Shown here: piece by piece, positions 35,392 to 44,230 of the stretch
Numbering within the stretch: the stretch's first letter is position 1
Layout of the letters: each line of letters begins with the position of its first letter
Source of the DNA: Intestinicryptomonas porci
GTDB lineage: Bacteria > Verrucomicrobiota > Verrucomicrobiia > Opitutales > Intestinicryptomonadaceae
Length of the DNA stretch: 57,379 nt
NCBI RefSeq assembly: GCF_033971905.1
Contig: NZ_JALBUT010000010.1
Span: forward strand, 1 to 57,379
Direction: 5' to 3'
Notes under the pieces: generated by a model
Seen by the model: the letters and a program-made list of their open reading frames with translations, nothing else
Databases searched by the model: none
What the model was told of the DNA's origin: nothing
Made by a program: the position numbers and the translations under genes

Positions 35392-36423
35392 TTATTTGTT
35401 CTGGTTGGGCTTTGCGCCTGAAATTGAATCGCGCATGCGGGTGTCGGACTGGATGTTTTGCATTTTATAATAGTCCATAAAACCCATGTTGCCGTTTTTG
35501 AGGGAATCGGCAAGAGCGAGAGGAACCTGCGCTTCCGCTTCCACGACCTTCGCCTTCATCTCCTGAATTTTAGCCTTCATTTCCTGCTCCAACGCGACTG
35601 CCGCCGCCCTGCGGATTTCCGCCTGGGCCTGCGCCATGTTCTTGTTTGCGATAGCCTGCGCCTCCTGCAATTTCGCGCCTATGTTTTCGCCTACATCAAC
35701 GTCGGCAATGTCGATTGAAAGGATTTCATACGCAGTTCCCGAATCCAAGCCCCTGTCGAGGACGACCTTTGAAATTCTGTCGGGATTTTCCAAAACATAC
35801 TTGTATGTTTCGGAAGAGCCGATTGTCGTTACGATGCCTTCGCCTACTCTTGCAATTATGGTTTCTTCCTGCGCGCCGCCCACGAATTTGTCGAGATTGG
35901 TGCGGACTGTTACGCGCGCTTTTACCTTTACTTGAATGCCGTCTTTTGCGACAGCGTCGATGGAAGTCTTACCCGAAGTTGCCGCAGGGCAGTCGATAAC
36001 CTTGGGGTTGATTGAAGTTCTCACCGCTTCGAGGACGGTCTTGCCCGTGCCTTTCGTCGCAAGGTCGATTCTTGTAGCGTCTTCCCAAGTCATGTTCATG
36101 CGCGCCTTATTTGCGGCGATTAGAGCCTGAATTGTCTGCAACAGCGCGCCTTCTGCCAAATAATGCTTTTCCAAATCTTCAATCGTCAAATCCAAGCCCG
36201 CCTTGACGGCAGTGATGCGCGCTTCAACTATCTGCCCGTAAGGCACACCCCTTAGGCGCATTGCAAGAAGAGTAACCATGCTGACGGGAGCACCCGCAAG
36301 CATTGCCTTTAACCATGTGTTAAAGAAGCTGAATATCACAAACAATACAACGATTGCCGCGATTACGGCAACCACTGCAAAAATTGCGCCAATACTTATC
36401 GATGCAATGAACATATTTTCCAT
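35392..36423 (-). CDS. floA: Flotillin-like protein FloA
   Basis: This 343-residue SPFH-type membrane scaffold has an N-terminal membrane hairpin (about 5-35), a region with AMRLRGVPYGQIVEARI, and the SPFH core (VKVKARVTVRTNLDKFVGGAQ). A coiled-coil segment rich in Ala and Glu follows (QAEIRRAAAVALEQEMKAKIQ). FloA organises membrane domains and is often encoded after an NfeD protease, as here, 5 bases downstream. This arrangement is well known in Firmicutes and the PVC group. Confidence 0.93.
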   Translation of the reverse strand: MENMFIASISIGAIFAVVAVIAAIVVLFVIFSFFNTWLKAMLAGAPVSMVTLLAMRLRGVPYGQIVEARITAVKAGLDLTIEDLEKHYLAEGALLQTIQALIAANKARMNMTWEDATRIDLATKGTGKTVLEAVRTSINPKVIDCPAATSGKTSIDAVAKDGIQVKVKARVTVRTNLDKFVGGAQEETIIARVGEGIVTTIGSSETYKYVLENPDRISKVVLDRGLDSGTAYEILSIDIADVDVGENIGAKLQEAQAIANKNMAQAQAEIRRAAAVALEQEMKAKIQEMKAKVVEAEAQVPLALADSLKNGNMGFMDYYKMQNIQSDTRMRDSISGAKPNQNK

Positions 36424-36428
36424 ATCCT

Positions 36429-37838
36429 TTAATTTTTAGATTTTACCTTTAATTCAAATGAACTGCTGCCGACAACCACGATTTCAGCCCCCTTTTTGAG
36501 AAATGAACCGTCCGAATTTGCGGCGTCGTAAATTTTTCCGTTTATTTCGACTTTTCCGTTCGGAACCATATCGGTAAACGCTACTCCGATAGAACCTGTC
36601 AAATTATCCTCTGCTTTTTTCAGATTATCGGAATTCCGCCCCATTCCCAAACCGCCTTCAAGCACAAATTTTTTCCAAAGGCTCGTCGTTTTGAAAAATT
36701 TGCCGAAAACCGCCAAAAGCGCAAACGCAAGCGCGATTGAAAAAATGCACTTCCAAACGCTCGAAACAAGTGCGGAAGAATCGGGAATCCAAGAGCCTTC
36801 GGGCAAGCTTATCCCCGCCGCGACCAAAGAAGCCAAAATCAAGGCTATGCCGAAAAACGCGCAGACAAAAGTCCCCGTAAACAAGAATATTTCAAGCAAA
36901 ATCAAAACCATTCCCAACCCGAACAAAACCGCCGCCTCGTATCCCGCAAGCCCCGCCATGTGAGAGCCGAGAAACACAAGCAGCATAAAGAGAACACCTG
37001 CTATCCCCAAAATGCCGAAACCCGAAGTTTTAAGCTCCAAAAACAAAAAGAACATTCCAATCCCCATGAGGACAGCGGAAAAAGACACAATGTATTTTGA
37101 AATTTTTTCAAATGCCGTAAGGCTTATCTTCTCGATTTTTACGGGCGTTTTATCTCCGTAAATCTTTCGGGCAATCTCTTTCGGCGAATTTGCGATACCG
37201 TTTGCAAGAAGCGGCGCATTGCCGTAAACTTTCACGGCTTCATTTGCCGTAAGCGACAAAAGCTCACCCTTTTCCTTTAATACATTCCCGTCTATTTTAA
37301 GCTCGAAATCGGGTTCCGACATGGCACGTTGAACAAGCGACCTGTTTTCGTTTCCGCCCGAAACAGCCTTGGTCTTTGCCGACAAGAAAGACTCTATCTT
37401 GCGCTTCATCGCCGTTGGCACGTCCCCTCCGTCCGACAACACCGACTCCGCCGCGCCCATAACCCCCGTTGGGGAAAACCAAATTTCATCGCACGCAAAG
37501 GCAATGTACGCCCCCGCGCTCACGGCGTTCGGATTTACATAACAGATTGTGCGCAGTTTTGAAGAGGAAATCATCTCCATTATTTCAAGCATGGCGTCGA
37601 GCCTGCCACCGGGAGTATCCATATTTATAATCAAGGCGTCGGCATTTGAAGATTCGGCAAGCTTGAAAGCCCTCTTTAAAATATAAACCTGAGGCTTTGA
37701 AATTTCGCCCGAAATATCCGCTTCAACCCAAGCCGCGCCCGCCGCCGTTTTCTCAGCGCAAAATCCGCACAGAGAAACGAAACCTGCAACGACGAATGCA
37801 AGTAGCTTAAAAATCGTCTTTAAAACGGCAAATCCCAT
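36429..37838 (-). CDS. NfeD-family membrane serine protease
   Basis: A protein of about 469 residues starting MGFAVLK (37838). A TTG at 37874 would add 12 residues. It has a signal peptide, a ClpP-like protease domain (IINMDTPGGRLDAMLEIMEMI, then NPNAVSAGAYIAFAC with the catalytic Ser), several membrane helices, and a C-terminal OB-fold domain (TGSIGVAFTDMVPNGKVEINGKIYDA, in part). It is the long nfeD1b type that partners with FloA/SPFH proteins. The substrate is not known; membrane quality control is the usual proposal. Confidence 0.9.
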   Translation of the reverse strand: MGFAVLKTIFKLLAFVVAGFVSLCGFCAEKTAAGAAWVEADISGEISKPQVYILKRAFKLAESSNADALIINMDTPGGRLDAMLEIMEMISSSKLRTICYVNPNAVSAGAYIAFACDEIWFSPTGVMGAAESVLSDGGDVPTAMKRKIESFLSAKTKAVSGGNENRSLVQRAMSEPDFELKIDGNVLKEKGELLSLTANEAVKVYGNAPLLANGIANSPKEIARKIYGDKTPVKIEKISLTAFEKISKYIVSFSAVLMGIGMFFLFLELKTSGFGILGIAGVLFMLLVFLGSHMAGLAGYEAAVLFGLGMVLILLEIFLFTGTFVCAFFGIALILASLVAAGISLPEGSWIPDSSALVSSVWKCIFSIALAFALLAVFGKFFKTTSLWKKFVLEGGLGMGRNSDNLKKAEDNLTGSIGVAFTDMVPNGKVEINGKIYDAANSDGSFLKKGAEIVVVGSSSFELKVKSKN

Positions 37839-37972
37839 ATAAAGAATATTCAAAAAAAATATCGCCTTTTGCAAGTTTTTTAAGATTATTGCGCAAAATA
37901 AAAAAAATGTGTTGCAAAAAACCGCCGCTTTATATTTGTTTAAATATTTAATTTTAAGAGTAAGGATTTATT

Positions 37973-38185
37973 TTGAGAAACGATTATCTTAAACAGGCTC
38001 AACAAAAAATTCAGGACCCGAACATATTGATTAACGTGGTTTCGCGCCGCGTAAAGCAGCTTAAAGCGGGTTCAAAACCTTGCGTTGAATCGCTCGAAAA
38101 GCTTTCGCTTGAAGATGTTGCCCTTCTTGAAATCATAAAGGACAAACTCTCCTACGAACTCTACGACATCAAAAAGAACGCATAG
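37973..38185 (+). CDS. rpoZ: RNA polymerase omega subunit
   Basis: This 70-residue protein matches omega over its core: DPNILINVVSRRVKQLKAG and LSLEDVALLEII. Omega stabilises RNA polymerase assembly. The start is TTG (37973), with a TAAGGA ribosome site 7 bases upstream. No in-frame ATG exists near it. It ends in TAG and diverges from nfeD, with smpB following 74 bases later. Confidence 0.85.
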   Translation: MRNDYLKQAQQKIQDPNILINVVSRRVKQLKAGSKPCVESLEKLSLEDVALLEIIKDKLSYELYDIKKNA

Positions 38186-38259
38186 TTTGCGCACAGTTTC
38201 TTTGACGATTTGCCGCTTGGAACATTAAGTTGTGGGCGGTTTTGTCGTATTCACATAAA

Positions 38260-38739
38260 ATGGCAAAAAAACAAGACATATCCGCGCGGATAACCGAAAT
38301 CCGCAACCGCAAGGCTTCGCACGACTATTTTATCGGCGAAACTTTTGAGGCGGGCATTGTGCTTTCGGGAACGGAAGCAAAGAGTTTGCGCGCGGGCAAA
38401 GCCCAAATTCAAGACGCCTTCGTGAGAATAGACCGCGGCGAGGCGATTTTGTACAACTGCCATATTTCAGAATACGATTTCGGCAACATATATAACCACG
38501 TCGCAACCCGCGAGCGCAAACTATTGCTCCACAAAAACCAGATTTTAAAGCTGAAATCGGAAGTCGAAAAAAATTCCGCGGCGATAATCCCAATCAGAAT
38601 ATACTTTAAAAGAGGCTTCGCAAAAGTCGAAATTGCCGTCTGCAAAGGCAAAAAGCTGTACGACAAGCGCGAAAGCATAAAAAAAGCCGAAGCCATGCGC
38701 GAGGCAAAACGCGCAATGAGCTTGCGCAACTACCGCTAA
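38260..38739 (+). CDS. smpB: SsrA-binding protein SmpB
   Basis: This 159-residue RNA-binding partner of tmRNA rescues stalled ribosomes. I chose the ATG at 38260 (MAKKQDISARITEIRNRKA). The family core is seen in HDYFIGETFEAGIVLSGTEAKSLR (quoted in part), GEAILYNCHISEYDFGN and KLLLHKNQI. The C-terminal tail is KKLYDKRESIKKAEAMREAK. No ssrA gene is in the window. trmL follows after 2 bases. Confidence 0.96.
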   Translation: MAKKQDISARITEIRNRKASHDYFIGETFEAGIVLSGTEAKSLRAGKAQIQDAFVRIDRGEAILYNCHISEYDFGNIYNHVATRERKLLLHKNQILKLKSEVEKNSAAIIPIRIYFKRGFAKVEIAVCKGKKLYDKRESIKKAEAMREAKRAMSLRNYR

Positions 38740-38741
38740 AA

Positions 38742-39221
38742 ATGGATTTCCCCTATATAAATATAGTGCTTCACAATCCGCAAATTCCGCAAAACACGGG
38801 AAACATCGGCAGAATGTGCGCCGTCTTGAATGCAAGACTCCACCTTATCCACCCTCTCGGCTTTGAGATTACCGACGCGAAGCTAAAGCGAAGTGGCATG
38901 GACTACTGGAAGAGCCTCGACGTCCATCACTACCAAAACTGGCAGGAATACAAGTCAAGCCCGAACGCCTCAAAGCGTATGTGGCTGTTGACGACAAAGG
39001 CGTCAAAAACGATTTTTGAAGCGGAATTTCAAGCGGGAGACGCCCTCGTTTTCGGCTCGGAAGACAGAGGCGCGCCCGATTTCCTGCATGAAGAACTGGC
39101 GGATTTCAGAATCACCATTCCACAGCCAAACACAGCGATGCGCTCTCTAAACCTGTCAACCTCGGCGGGGATAGCCGCCTACGAAATGTTCAGACAAATA
39201 ACATTATTAAAACGCGCATAA
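38742..39221 (+). CDS. trmL: tRNA (cytidine/uridine-34-2'-O)-methyltransferase
   Basis: This 159-residue SPOUT-class enzyme methylates the ribose at the wobble position of two leucine tRNAs. It shows LHNPQIPQNTGNIGRMC at the N-terminus, the knotted region with LVFGSEDRGAPDFLHEE, and the C-terminal AMRSLNLSTSAGIAAYE. The start codon is 2 bases after smpB, so both are on one transcript. Confidence 0.94.
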   Translation: MDFPYINIVLHNPQIPQNTGNIGRMCAVLNARLHLIHPLGFEITDAKLKRSGMDYWKSLDVHHYQNWQEYKSSPNASKRMWLLTTKASKTIFEAEFQAGDALVFGSEDRGAPDFLHEELADFRITIPQPNTAMRSLNLSTSAGIAAYEMFRQITLLKRA

Positions 39222-39272
39222 GCAAAAACTTCTTGAAAAATTTTTTATCAAAAACAAAATAATTCAGGCATT

Positions 39273-40070
39273 ATGAAAAATCAAAATACAAGAAAAGGCG
39301 GATGCCTGTTTACCATAATAAAGTGGATTACCCTGCTTGTCGTGTTGATGGGGGTTGTTTATTACTTTTTCGGCGGGCTTATAGTAAGCCAGGCAATAAA
39401 GGGCGTTGGGAAAATAGCGAATGTTGACATGGGCGGAGACGTAAGCATAAACCTGACTGACCAGGAAATAAAAATAAGCAACTTTTATATTGCAAACCCC
39501 CAGCCCGATTACACAAAGGCGACCGCAATATCTTTCGGGGAAGTTTTCATGCGCTCAAAAATCACGCTTGCAGCTCTAAAAAAAGAAGCACCTCTTGAAA
39601 TTGACGAAATCAGAATTTCCGCTCCGCGCGTACAGCTCGAAAAGGAAAAGAATTCAACGCTTCTAAGCATAATGTCTAAAAACAATATAAAGGAAATCGA
39701 AAACAGATTTCTTTCAATGGTTCCGCAAAATAAATCCGACGCCTCCGAAGAAAAAGCGGACTCAAAACCTATTAAAATACGCATAAACAAAGTCGTGTTT
39801 GAAGACGGCATGCTTTCTTATTCAAGCGGCAAAAACGTATCTTCCGTAAAACTGCCGTCGTTTACGATTGAAGGCATAGGCTCGCAGGAAGGCGGAACGA
39901 CCGTTTCCGGAGCGATTGTTGACATCATTTCAAACTTCTCAATCCAAACCTTGTCTTCCATAAAGAATTTAGCTTTGGATATTGGAAGCGCGGCGGGAGA
40001 CATAACAAAAGACGAAGCCGATGAAATCACAAAACAAGTAAAAGACGTCTTTAAGCTCTTAAAAAAATAA
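39273..40070 (+). CDS. AsmA-like membrane-anchored protein
   Basis: This 265-residue protein has a positively charged N-terminus and one membrane helix (about 14-36, IIKWITLLVVLMGVVYYFF). A periplasmic part with alternating beta-strand pattern follows (VSINLTDQEIKISNFYIANP, EIDEIRISAPRVQLEKE, INKVVFEDGMLSY). That pattern resembles the AsmA/DUF748 class of envelope proteins linked to lipid transport. Sequence alone does not prove membership. It has a strong terminator of its own. Confidence 0.6.
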   Translation: MKNQNTRKGGCLFTIIKWITLLVVLMGVVYYFFGGLIVSQAIKGVGKIANVDMGGDVSINLTDQEIKISNFYIANPQPDYTKATAISFGEVFMRSKITLAALKKEAPLEIDEIRISAPRVQLEKEKNSTLLSIMSKNNIKEIENRFLSMVPQNKSDASEEKADSKPIKIRINKVVFEDGMLSYSSGKNVSSVKLPSFTIEGIGSQEGGTTVSGAIVDIISNFSIQTLSSIKNLALDIGSAAGDITKDEADEITKQVKDVFKLLKK

Positions 40071-40082
40071 ATTAAACAAATA

Positions 40083-40114
40083 AAATCGCGAAGCGCAAAA
40101 CTTCGCGATTTTTT
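40083..40114 (+). terminator. Terminator of the AsmA-like gene
   Basis: A perfect 11-base stem (aaatcgcgaag 40083-40093, cttcgcgattt 40101-40111) ends in a T-run on the plus strand, just downstream of the 39.3-40.1 kb gene. Confidence 0.92.
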
Positions 40115-40128
40115 ATGGAATCAATTTG

Positions 40129-40163
40129 TAAAAAAACGCGTCCTTTCCGTAAAAGGCGCGTTT
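40129..40163 (-). terminator. Terminator of the phosphohexomutase gene
   Basis: On the minus strand, arms matching aaacgcg-cctt and aagg-cgcgttt with one bulge are followed by a T-run (the A-run at 40129-40136). It lies about 20 bases beyond the hexomutase stop. Confidence 0.8.
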
Positions 40164-40186
40164 TTAATTGTTTTATTTTTCCGAAA

Positions 40187-42136
40187 TTATGCCTTGTAGG
40201 AATTAAATATTTCTTCAATGGCATTCAAAAGCGCAGTCAAATTTTTGCGCGCGTCCGCTTTTGCGCCGCCAAGCTCTGCCGCTGAATTTACATTCTCGCG
40301 CGCAAATGCGTAAAATTTGATTTTAGGCTCTGTGCCCGACGCCCTTATCGCAAACGAATAGCCGTTTTCAAGCTTGTAGAAGAAGAATTTTTCCTTTGCG
40401 ATTTTCTTTCCGTCCGCGTCGAAAACATCGTCTTTTGAAAAATTCAAAACGCTTGCAACTTTCACGCCGCCTACGCTTTCAAGCGGAGAGATTTCAAGCA
40501 TGTTCAAAAAATCCCTTATGTAAGCAGAGCCGCTTGCGCCCTCTTTGTAAACGCTCTTCAAGTCTTCGAGGAAATAGCCGTTTCTAAGATAAATTTCGTC
40601 CAAATACTCGTCAACCGTCTTGCCCGCGCTCTTTAAATAAGCGAGAAGCTCGCTAAACATAATCACAGCCATATTCGCGTCTTTATCCCTAACGCTGTCC
40701 GTTCCCAAAAAGCCGTAGCTTTCCTCTCCGCCAAAGACAAAGAATGTCGAGTTTTCCTGCAAGAGCCTTGCCTTTTCCAAATACGAAAGATTAAGATAAT
40801 CCAAATTCGCAATTTTGCGGTCAAGCTCTTCCTGATAGTCGCGAAGCTTCGCGCCAATCCATTTAAAGCCCGTCAAGGTGTTTATGCACTTGACCTCGTA
40901 AGAGGACGCGATGGCGTCTTGCAAGGGGCTTGTTACAAAAGTTTTTATTATCGCAGATTTTTCGGGACTTGTTATAATGCCGTGCTCAATCATTTTTGAA
41001 ATGCGGTAGTCGCACAAAAGCGAGCCTATCATATTGCCCGTCAAAAGCCTCATTTCCCCGTTTCGCGCCCTGAAAGCCACGCCCATTCTGTCGGCGTCGG
41101 GGTCGGTCGCGACAACGCATTCTGCACCCGTGTCGTTGGCAAGAGAAATTGCCATCGAAAGAGTTTCGGCATATTCGGGATTAGGCTGCTTCACCGTGGG
41201 GAAACGCGGATCCATCACCATCTGTTCTTCCTGCAAAATCGGCTCCAAGCCGAAGTGCCGCATAACCTCGGGGCAAAGCACTGCTCCCGTGCCGTGGACG
41301 GGGGTAAAGACGATTTTCGGAGGATTTTTGCGCATTATGTCTTTATCGATGACGCAGTCTTCCAAGCTCTTTATGTACGAATCTTCCAAGCTTTTTTCTA
41401 CGGTTTCGACATTTTTTAAATCTATTTCCAAAAAATCTTTAACGCTTTTTAAATCGACCGACTTCACGCAGGAGACAATGCCGTCGGCATGTTCAAATGC
41501 AGCTTGCGCGCCGTCTGAAAAGTACACTTTATATCCGTTGTCGCTCGACGGATTGTGGGAAGCTGTAATGACTATGCCCGCAGTTGCGCCGCTTCTTATG
41601 ACGGTATAGGAAAGCTGGGGAGTGGAGCGCGGCCCGTCGAAAATTTTTACAACGCCTCCGAGCTTTGACCAGACAGAAGCCGCAAGCTCGCAGAAATGGC
41701 GGGAAAAATGGCGGACGTCGTGGGCTATGACCAATTTGGGCGCGCCGAGAGAATTTTTATCGCACCACTTTTTGCAGTAGGCAAAAAGCCCCATTGTCGC
41801 CCTTGCCACATTGATGTCGTTCATGCAGTTCGAGCCGACTGCCGCGTGTTCCGGAGTCCCCTGCGAAGAGACACTGCCAAGCTCGAAAGACGCCTTGTTT
41901 TTTGCGATGGTTCTGCCGCGCATTCCGCCCGTCCCGAACTCTATGGTTTTGAAAAACCTGTCGTTTAGCTCCTCGTAAAATTTCCCTTCAAAAAGCTCCA
42001 AGACGCTCGATAAAGCCCAATCTTGAAGAATGCCGCTTTCGACCCATTCGCAAATATTCTTGCATGCAGATTCGAGCAAAAGCCCGCAGGCGGCAGATTT
42101 TTTGGTAATATTTATAATTTCCGTTTGCTTGTCCAT
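40187..42136 (-). CDS. Phosphoglucomutase/phosphomannomutase family protein
   Basis: This enzyme of about 649 residues interconverts hexose 1- and 6-phosphates, probably of glucose. From the ATG at 42136 the catalytic phosphoserine is S193 in VITASHNPSSDNGYKVYF. The metal loop is TDPDADRMG, the sugar loop GGEESYGF, and the phosphate end RASGTEPKIK. It is longer than the 550-580 residues usual for PgcA-type enzymes, mainly through an N-terminal extension (about 1-60). An in-frame TTG at 42166 is an alternative start. Together with glgB it suits glycogen metabolism. Confidence 0.9.
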   Translation of the reverse strand: MDKQTEIINITKKSAACGLLLESACKNICEWVESGILQDWALSSVLELFEGKFYEELNDRFFKTIEFGTGGMRGRTIAKNKASFELGSVSSQGTPEHAAVGSNCMNDINVARATMGLFAYCKKWCDKNSLGAPKLVIAHDVRHFSRHFCELAASVWSKLGGVVKIFDGPRSTPQLSYTVIRSGATAGIVITASHNPSSDNGYKVYFSDGAQAAFEHADGIVSCVKSVDLKSVKDFLEIDLKNVETVEKSLEDSYIKSLEDCVIDKDIMRKNPPKIVFTPVHGTGAVLCPEVMRHFGLEPILQEEQMVMDPRFPTVKQPNPEYAETLSMAISLANDTGAECVVATDPDADRMGVAFRARNGEMRLLTGNMIGSLLCDYRISKMIEHGIITSPEKSAIIKTFVTSPLQDAIASSYEVKCINTLTGFKWIGAKLRDYQEELDRKIANLDYLNLSYLEKARLLQENSTFFVFGGEESYGFLGTDSVRDKDANMAVIMFSELLAYLKSAGKTVDEYLDEIYLRNGYFLEDLKSVYKEGASGSAYIRDFLNMLEISPLESVGGVKVASVLNFSKDDVFDADGKKIAKEKFFFYKLENGYSFAIRASGTEPKIKFYAFARENVNSAAELGGAKADARKNLTALLNAIEEIFNSYKA

Positions 42137-42242
42137 ATTTTTTACGAGTTGAAACAGTGGTTTCAATAAATTGCCAATATGTCTTGAATTTAAGATTTAA
42201 TACTTATTTTTGTCAATTACATTTATAAAAATTTATCGGAAT

Positions 42243-43589
42243 TTACCAGACGAATTCATTTGTTTTTTTCGCGATAAGCTCGACTTTTGCGTCCGCCTCT
42301 TTAGAGCCGAAATTCGCGAGAGCCAAAGCCCAAAACCTGTCGGAATGCCCGTCAGCGGAAGATTCCGCCACAAATCTCACCCCGCCCAAAAGCGAAGTTT
42401 TGCGCTTCACTCCCCTTAAATCGGCAAAAATTTCCGCGGAATTTGGAATGCGTATTTTCGAACTTTCAAAAGCCGCGCGAAGGGGATAGGCAAGCTCCTC
42501 CTTGACAGCCGCCGTAAACGATATTCCCTCCACCCTCGAAAAGCCGAAACGCTCCTCCGCCCTCTCGGCAAACTGCCTGCCGATTCCCGTTTTGTCGATG
42601 CATACCCTGCGCAAAGCGGGATTTTGCATGTAAGAATATAAAACCGACTCCTGTTCGGCAAACGACGCGTCTTGCATGGACTTGACGTCCCGCGTGTACA
42701 AAGTATCGCCCAGTTTTTCTAAAAGCCAAAAAACGGTCAAATCTTTACACCTGCCTACATCAACGCCCAAAAACAAAACTCCGCTTGAAACACTGCTCCA
42801 GTCTTCGCCTTCATCGTAGGCGCATTTCAAGAGGAAATCGTATTTTAAAAACGACGAATTGTCGTCGAAAGGTTCGCACATATACTCCTGCATGAAGCTT
42901 TCATGGTCGGCGCACGAGTTTTTCACATAGTCAAAATATTCAGCCTCGTCCATTTGCGCGATTTCACTTTCAGGGCTTGACGCCGCCTTTAATTTTTCCA
43001 GAAATCCCTGCTCGAGGGCGTCCTGCAAAGTGACCCTGTGGACTGAAATTTTTTTGGGATTTGCGCCAAACCTTGCCTCTTCCAAAAGCTTGTTGAAAAA
43101 GTTTTCCTTTCCCCTGTGCGTTGAAATGATTTCAAGCCTTCCGCCCCATGTTATGCCGGGATAGGCTATCGAATAAAGCCTGCGCGGGTCGGGATGCAAG
43201 GCGAACTCGTCCAAAATCCTCGTCCCCCGCTTGCCCGCCTGAGCGTCGGGATTGGAAGAAAGCGAGTTTATGGAAGTGCCGTTTTTGAACAGCAGCGTTT
43301 TGGCTCCGGCATCGTCTCCGCAAAAAGAGCGCGCCGCACCAATTTCAAAAGCCGCAATATCCAAAATTTCCGCAAACTTTTTGCAGTCGGCAATAAAGAG
43401 CCGCGCCTGCAATTCGTCGCGAGAGCTAACCCATGAATCGAGCTTGGCGGAGGTTTTCGAATGCTCTCTGACAAGCGAATAAGCGGCAGTCCAGCTCATT
43501 CCGATTTGTCTGGATTTTTCCATGATTTTGATTTTGGAATTGTCCAAAATCCATTTTTTCTGGTATGGCAAAAAGAAGTCTTCGCGCAT
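42243..43589 (-). CDS. Mu-type phage terminase large subunit
   Basis: This 448-residue protein has both terminase activities visible. The N-terminal ATPase has a Walker A-like KSRQIGMSW (25-33) and Walker B ILDEFAL (D127, E128), followed by the coupling segment EIISTHRG. The C-terminal RNase H-like nuclease has its three acidic residues at D277 (GVDVGR), D332 (CIDKTG) and D417 (HSDRFWALA). It resembles the Mu gp28 group of DNA-packaging motors. It ends a four-gene minus-strand cassette with 1-3 base gaps. No portal or capsid gene follows; the next gene is the host hexomutase. The gene is intact and its codon use looks host-like. Confidence 0.86.
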   Translation of the reverse strand: MREDFFLPYQKKWILDNSKIKIMEKSRQIGMSWTAAYSLVREHSKTSAKLDSWVSSRDELQARLFIADCKKFAEILDIAAFEIGAARSFCGDDAGAKTLLFKNGTSINSLSSNPDAQAGKRGTRILDEFALHPDPRRLYSIAYPGITWGGRLEIISTHRGKENFFNKLLEEARFGANPKKISVHRVTLQDALEQGFLEKLKAASSPESEIAQMDEAEYFDYVKNSCADHESFMQEYMCEPFDDNSSFLKYDFLLKCAYDEGEDWSSVSSGVLFLGVDVGRCKDLTVFWLLEKLGDTLYTRDVKSMQDASFAEQESVLYSYMQNPALRRVCIDKTGIGRQFAERAEERFGFSRVEGISFTAAVKEELAYPLRAAFESSKIRIPNSAEIFADLRGVKRKTSLLGGVRFVAESSADGHSDRFWALALANFGSKEADAKVELIAKKTNEFVW

Positions 43590-43592
43590 TTT

Positions 43593-43961
43593 TTACAAAA
43601 GCTTTAATTTTTTTTCGATTTTGCGCAAAACGTCTTCGGTGATTTCCCCCGCAGGCTTGGTTTCAGACGCCGCCGAACTCTTCGCCTTCGCGCCGTTTTC
43701 AGAAGAGACGAGCTTGTGAATCACGCCCGAAAGAGTATTCAAGTCGGAAAGCTCAAAATTTTCAGACGGAGTCCTGCAAAAGAAATCGAACAAAAGCTCC
43801 CAAGCCGCCTCAATGGTGGCTTCGGCTATAGTGGACTTTCCGCAAGACGCCTTGTCGGCAAGCTTTTTTGCCGCCTTTATGCGCTTCAAATGCGCGGAAA
43901 AATCCGCCGCAGTCTTGGATTTTGAGGATTTTACCCCGCCGATTTTATTTTCAACTTCCAT
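43593..43961 (-). CDS. Probable Mu gp27-like small terminase subunit
   Basis: This 122-residue helical, highly charged protein lies directly upstream of the terminase large subunit gene, with a 3-base gap. Position and size match Mu gp27 (DUF3486-like). The assignment rests mainly on gene order. N-terminal repeats of Lys and Ser (GGVKSSKSKTAADFSAHLKR) could contact DNA. The central part, STIAEATIEAAWELLFDFF, and the C-terminal EDVLRKIEKKLKLL look helical. Confidence 0.55.
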   Translation of the reverse strand: MEVENKIGGVKSSKSKTAADFSAHLKRIKAAKKLADKASCGKSTIAEATIEAAWELLFDFFCRTPSENFELSDLNTLSGVIHKLVSSENGAKAKSSAASETKPAGEITEDVLRKIEKKLKLL

Positions 43962-43962
43962 A

Positions 43963-44229
43963 CTAAAACCCCTCCGACTCCAAAAACGAAATGCCTCTTG
44001 AAGTCAGCCTGCTGCGCTTAAATCCCGCGCTTATAAAAGACGAAACCCTCTCCAAAAGCCCGAGCCCCGCAAGATATTCAATATCGGCAAAAAACTGTTT
44101 TTCGTCTAATTCAACACCTGAAAGCCTCAATCCCTGCATCAGAATTTCGTCAGACATTGCGGCGGGATAGGCGGCTTGTAGTTGAAGCAATATCGCCCTG
44201 CGCGACAAATTCTTTTTTTGTGCGTCCAT
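43963..44229 (-). CDS. Mu gp26-like small winged-helix protein
   Basis: This 88-residue protein looks like a small winged-helix domain (RRAILLQLQAAYPAAMSDEILMQGL, in part; SRLTSRGISFLESEGF). It is the second gene of the terminase cassette and corresponds in place and size to Mu gp26. It starts 1 base after the upstream stop and ends 1 base before the next ATG. Its function is unknown; DNA binding or terminase regulation is an inference. Confidence 0.55.
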   Translation of the reverse strand: MDAQKKNLSRRAILLQLQAAYPAAMSDEILMQGLRLSGVELDEKQFFADIEYLAGLGLLERVSSFISAGFKRSRLTSRGISFLESEGF

Positions 44230-44230
44230 G

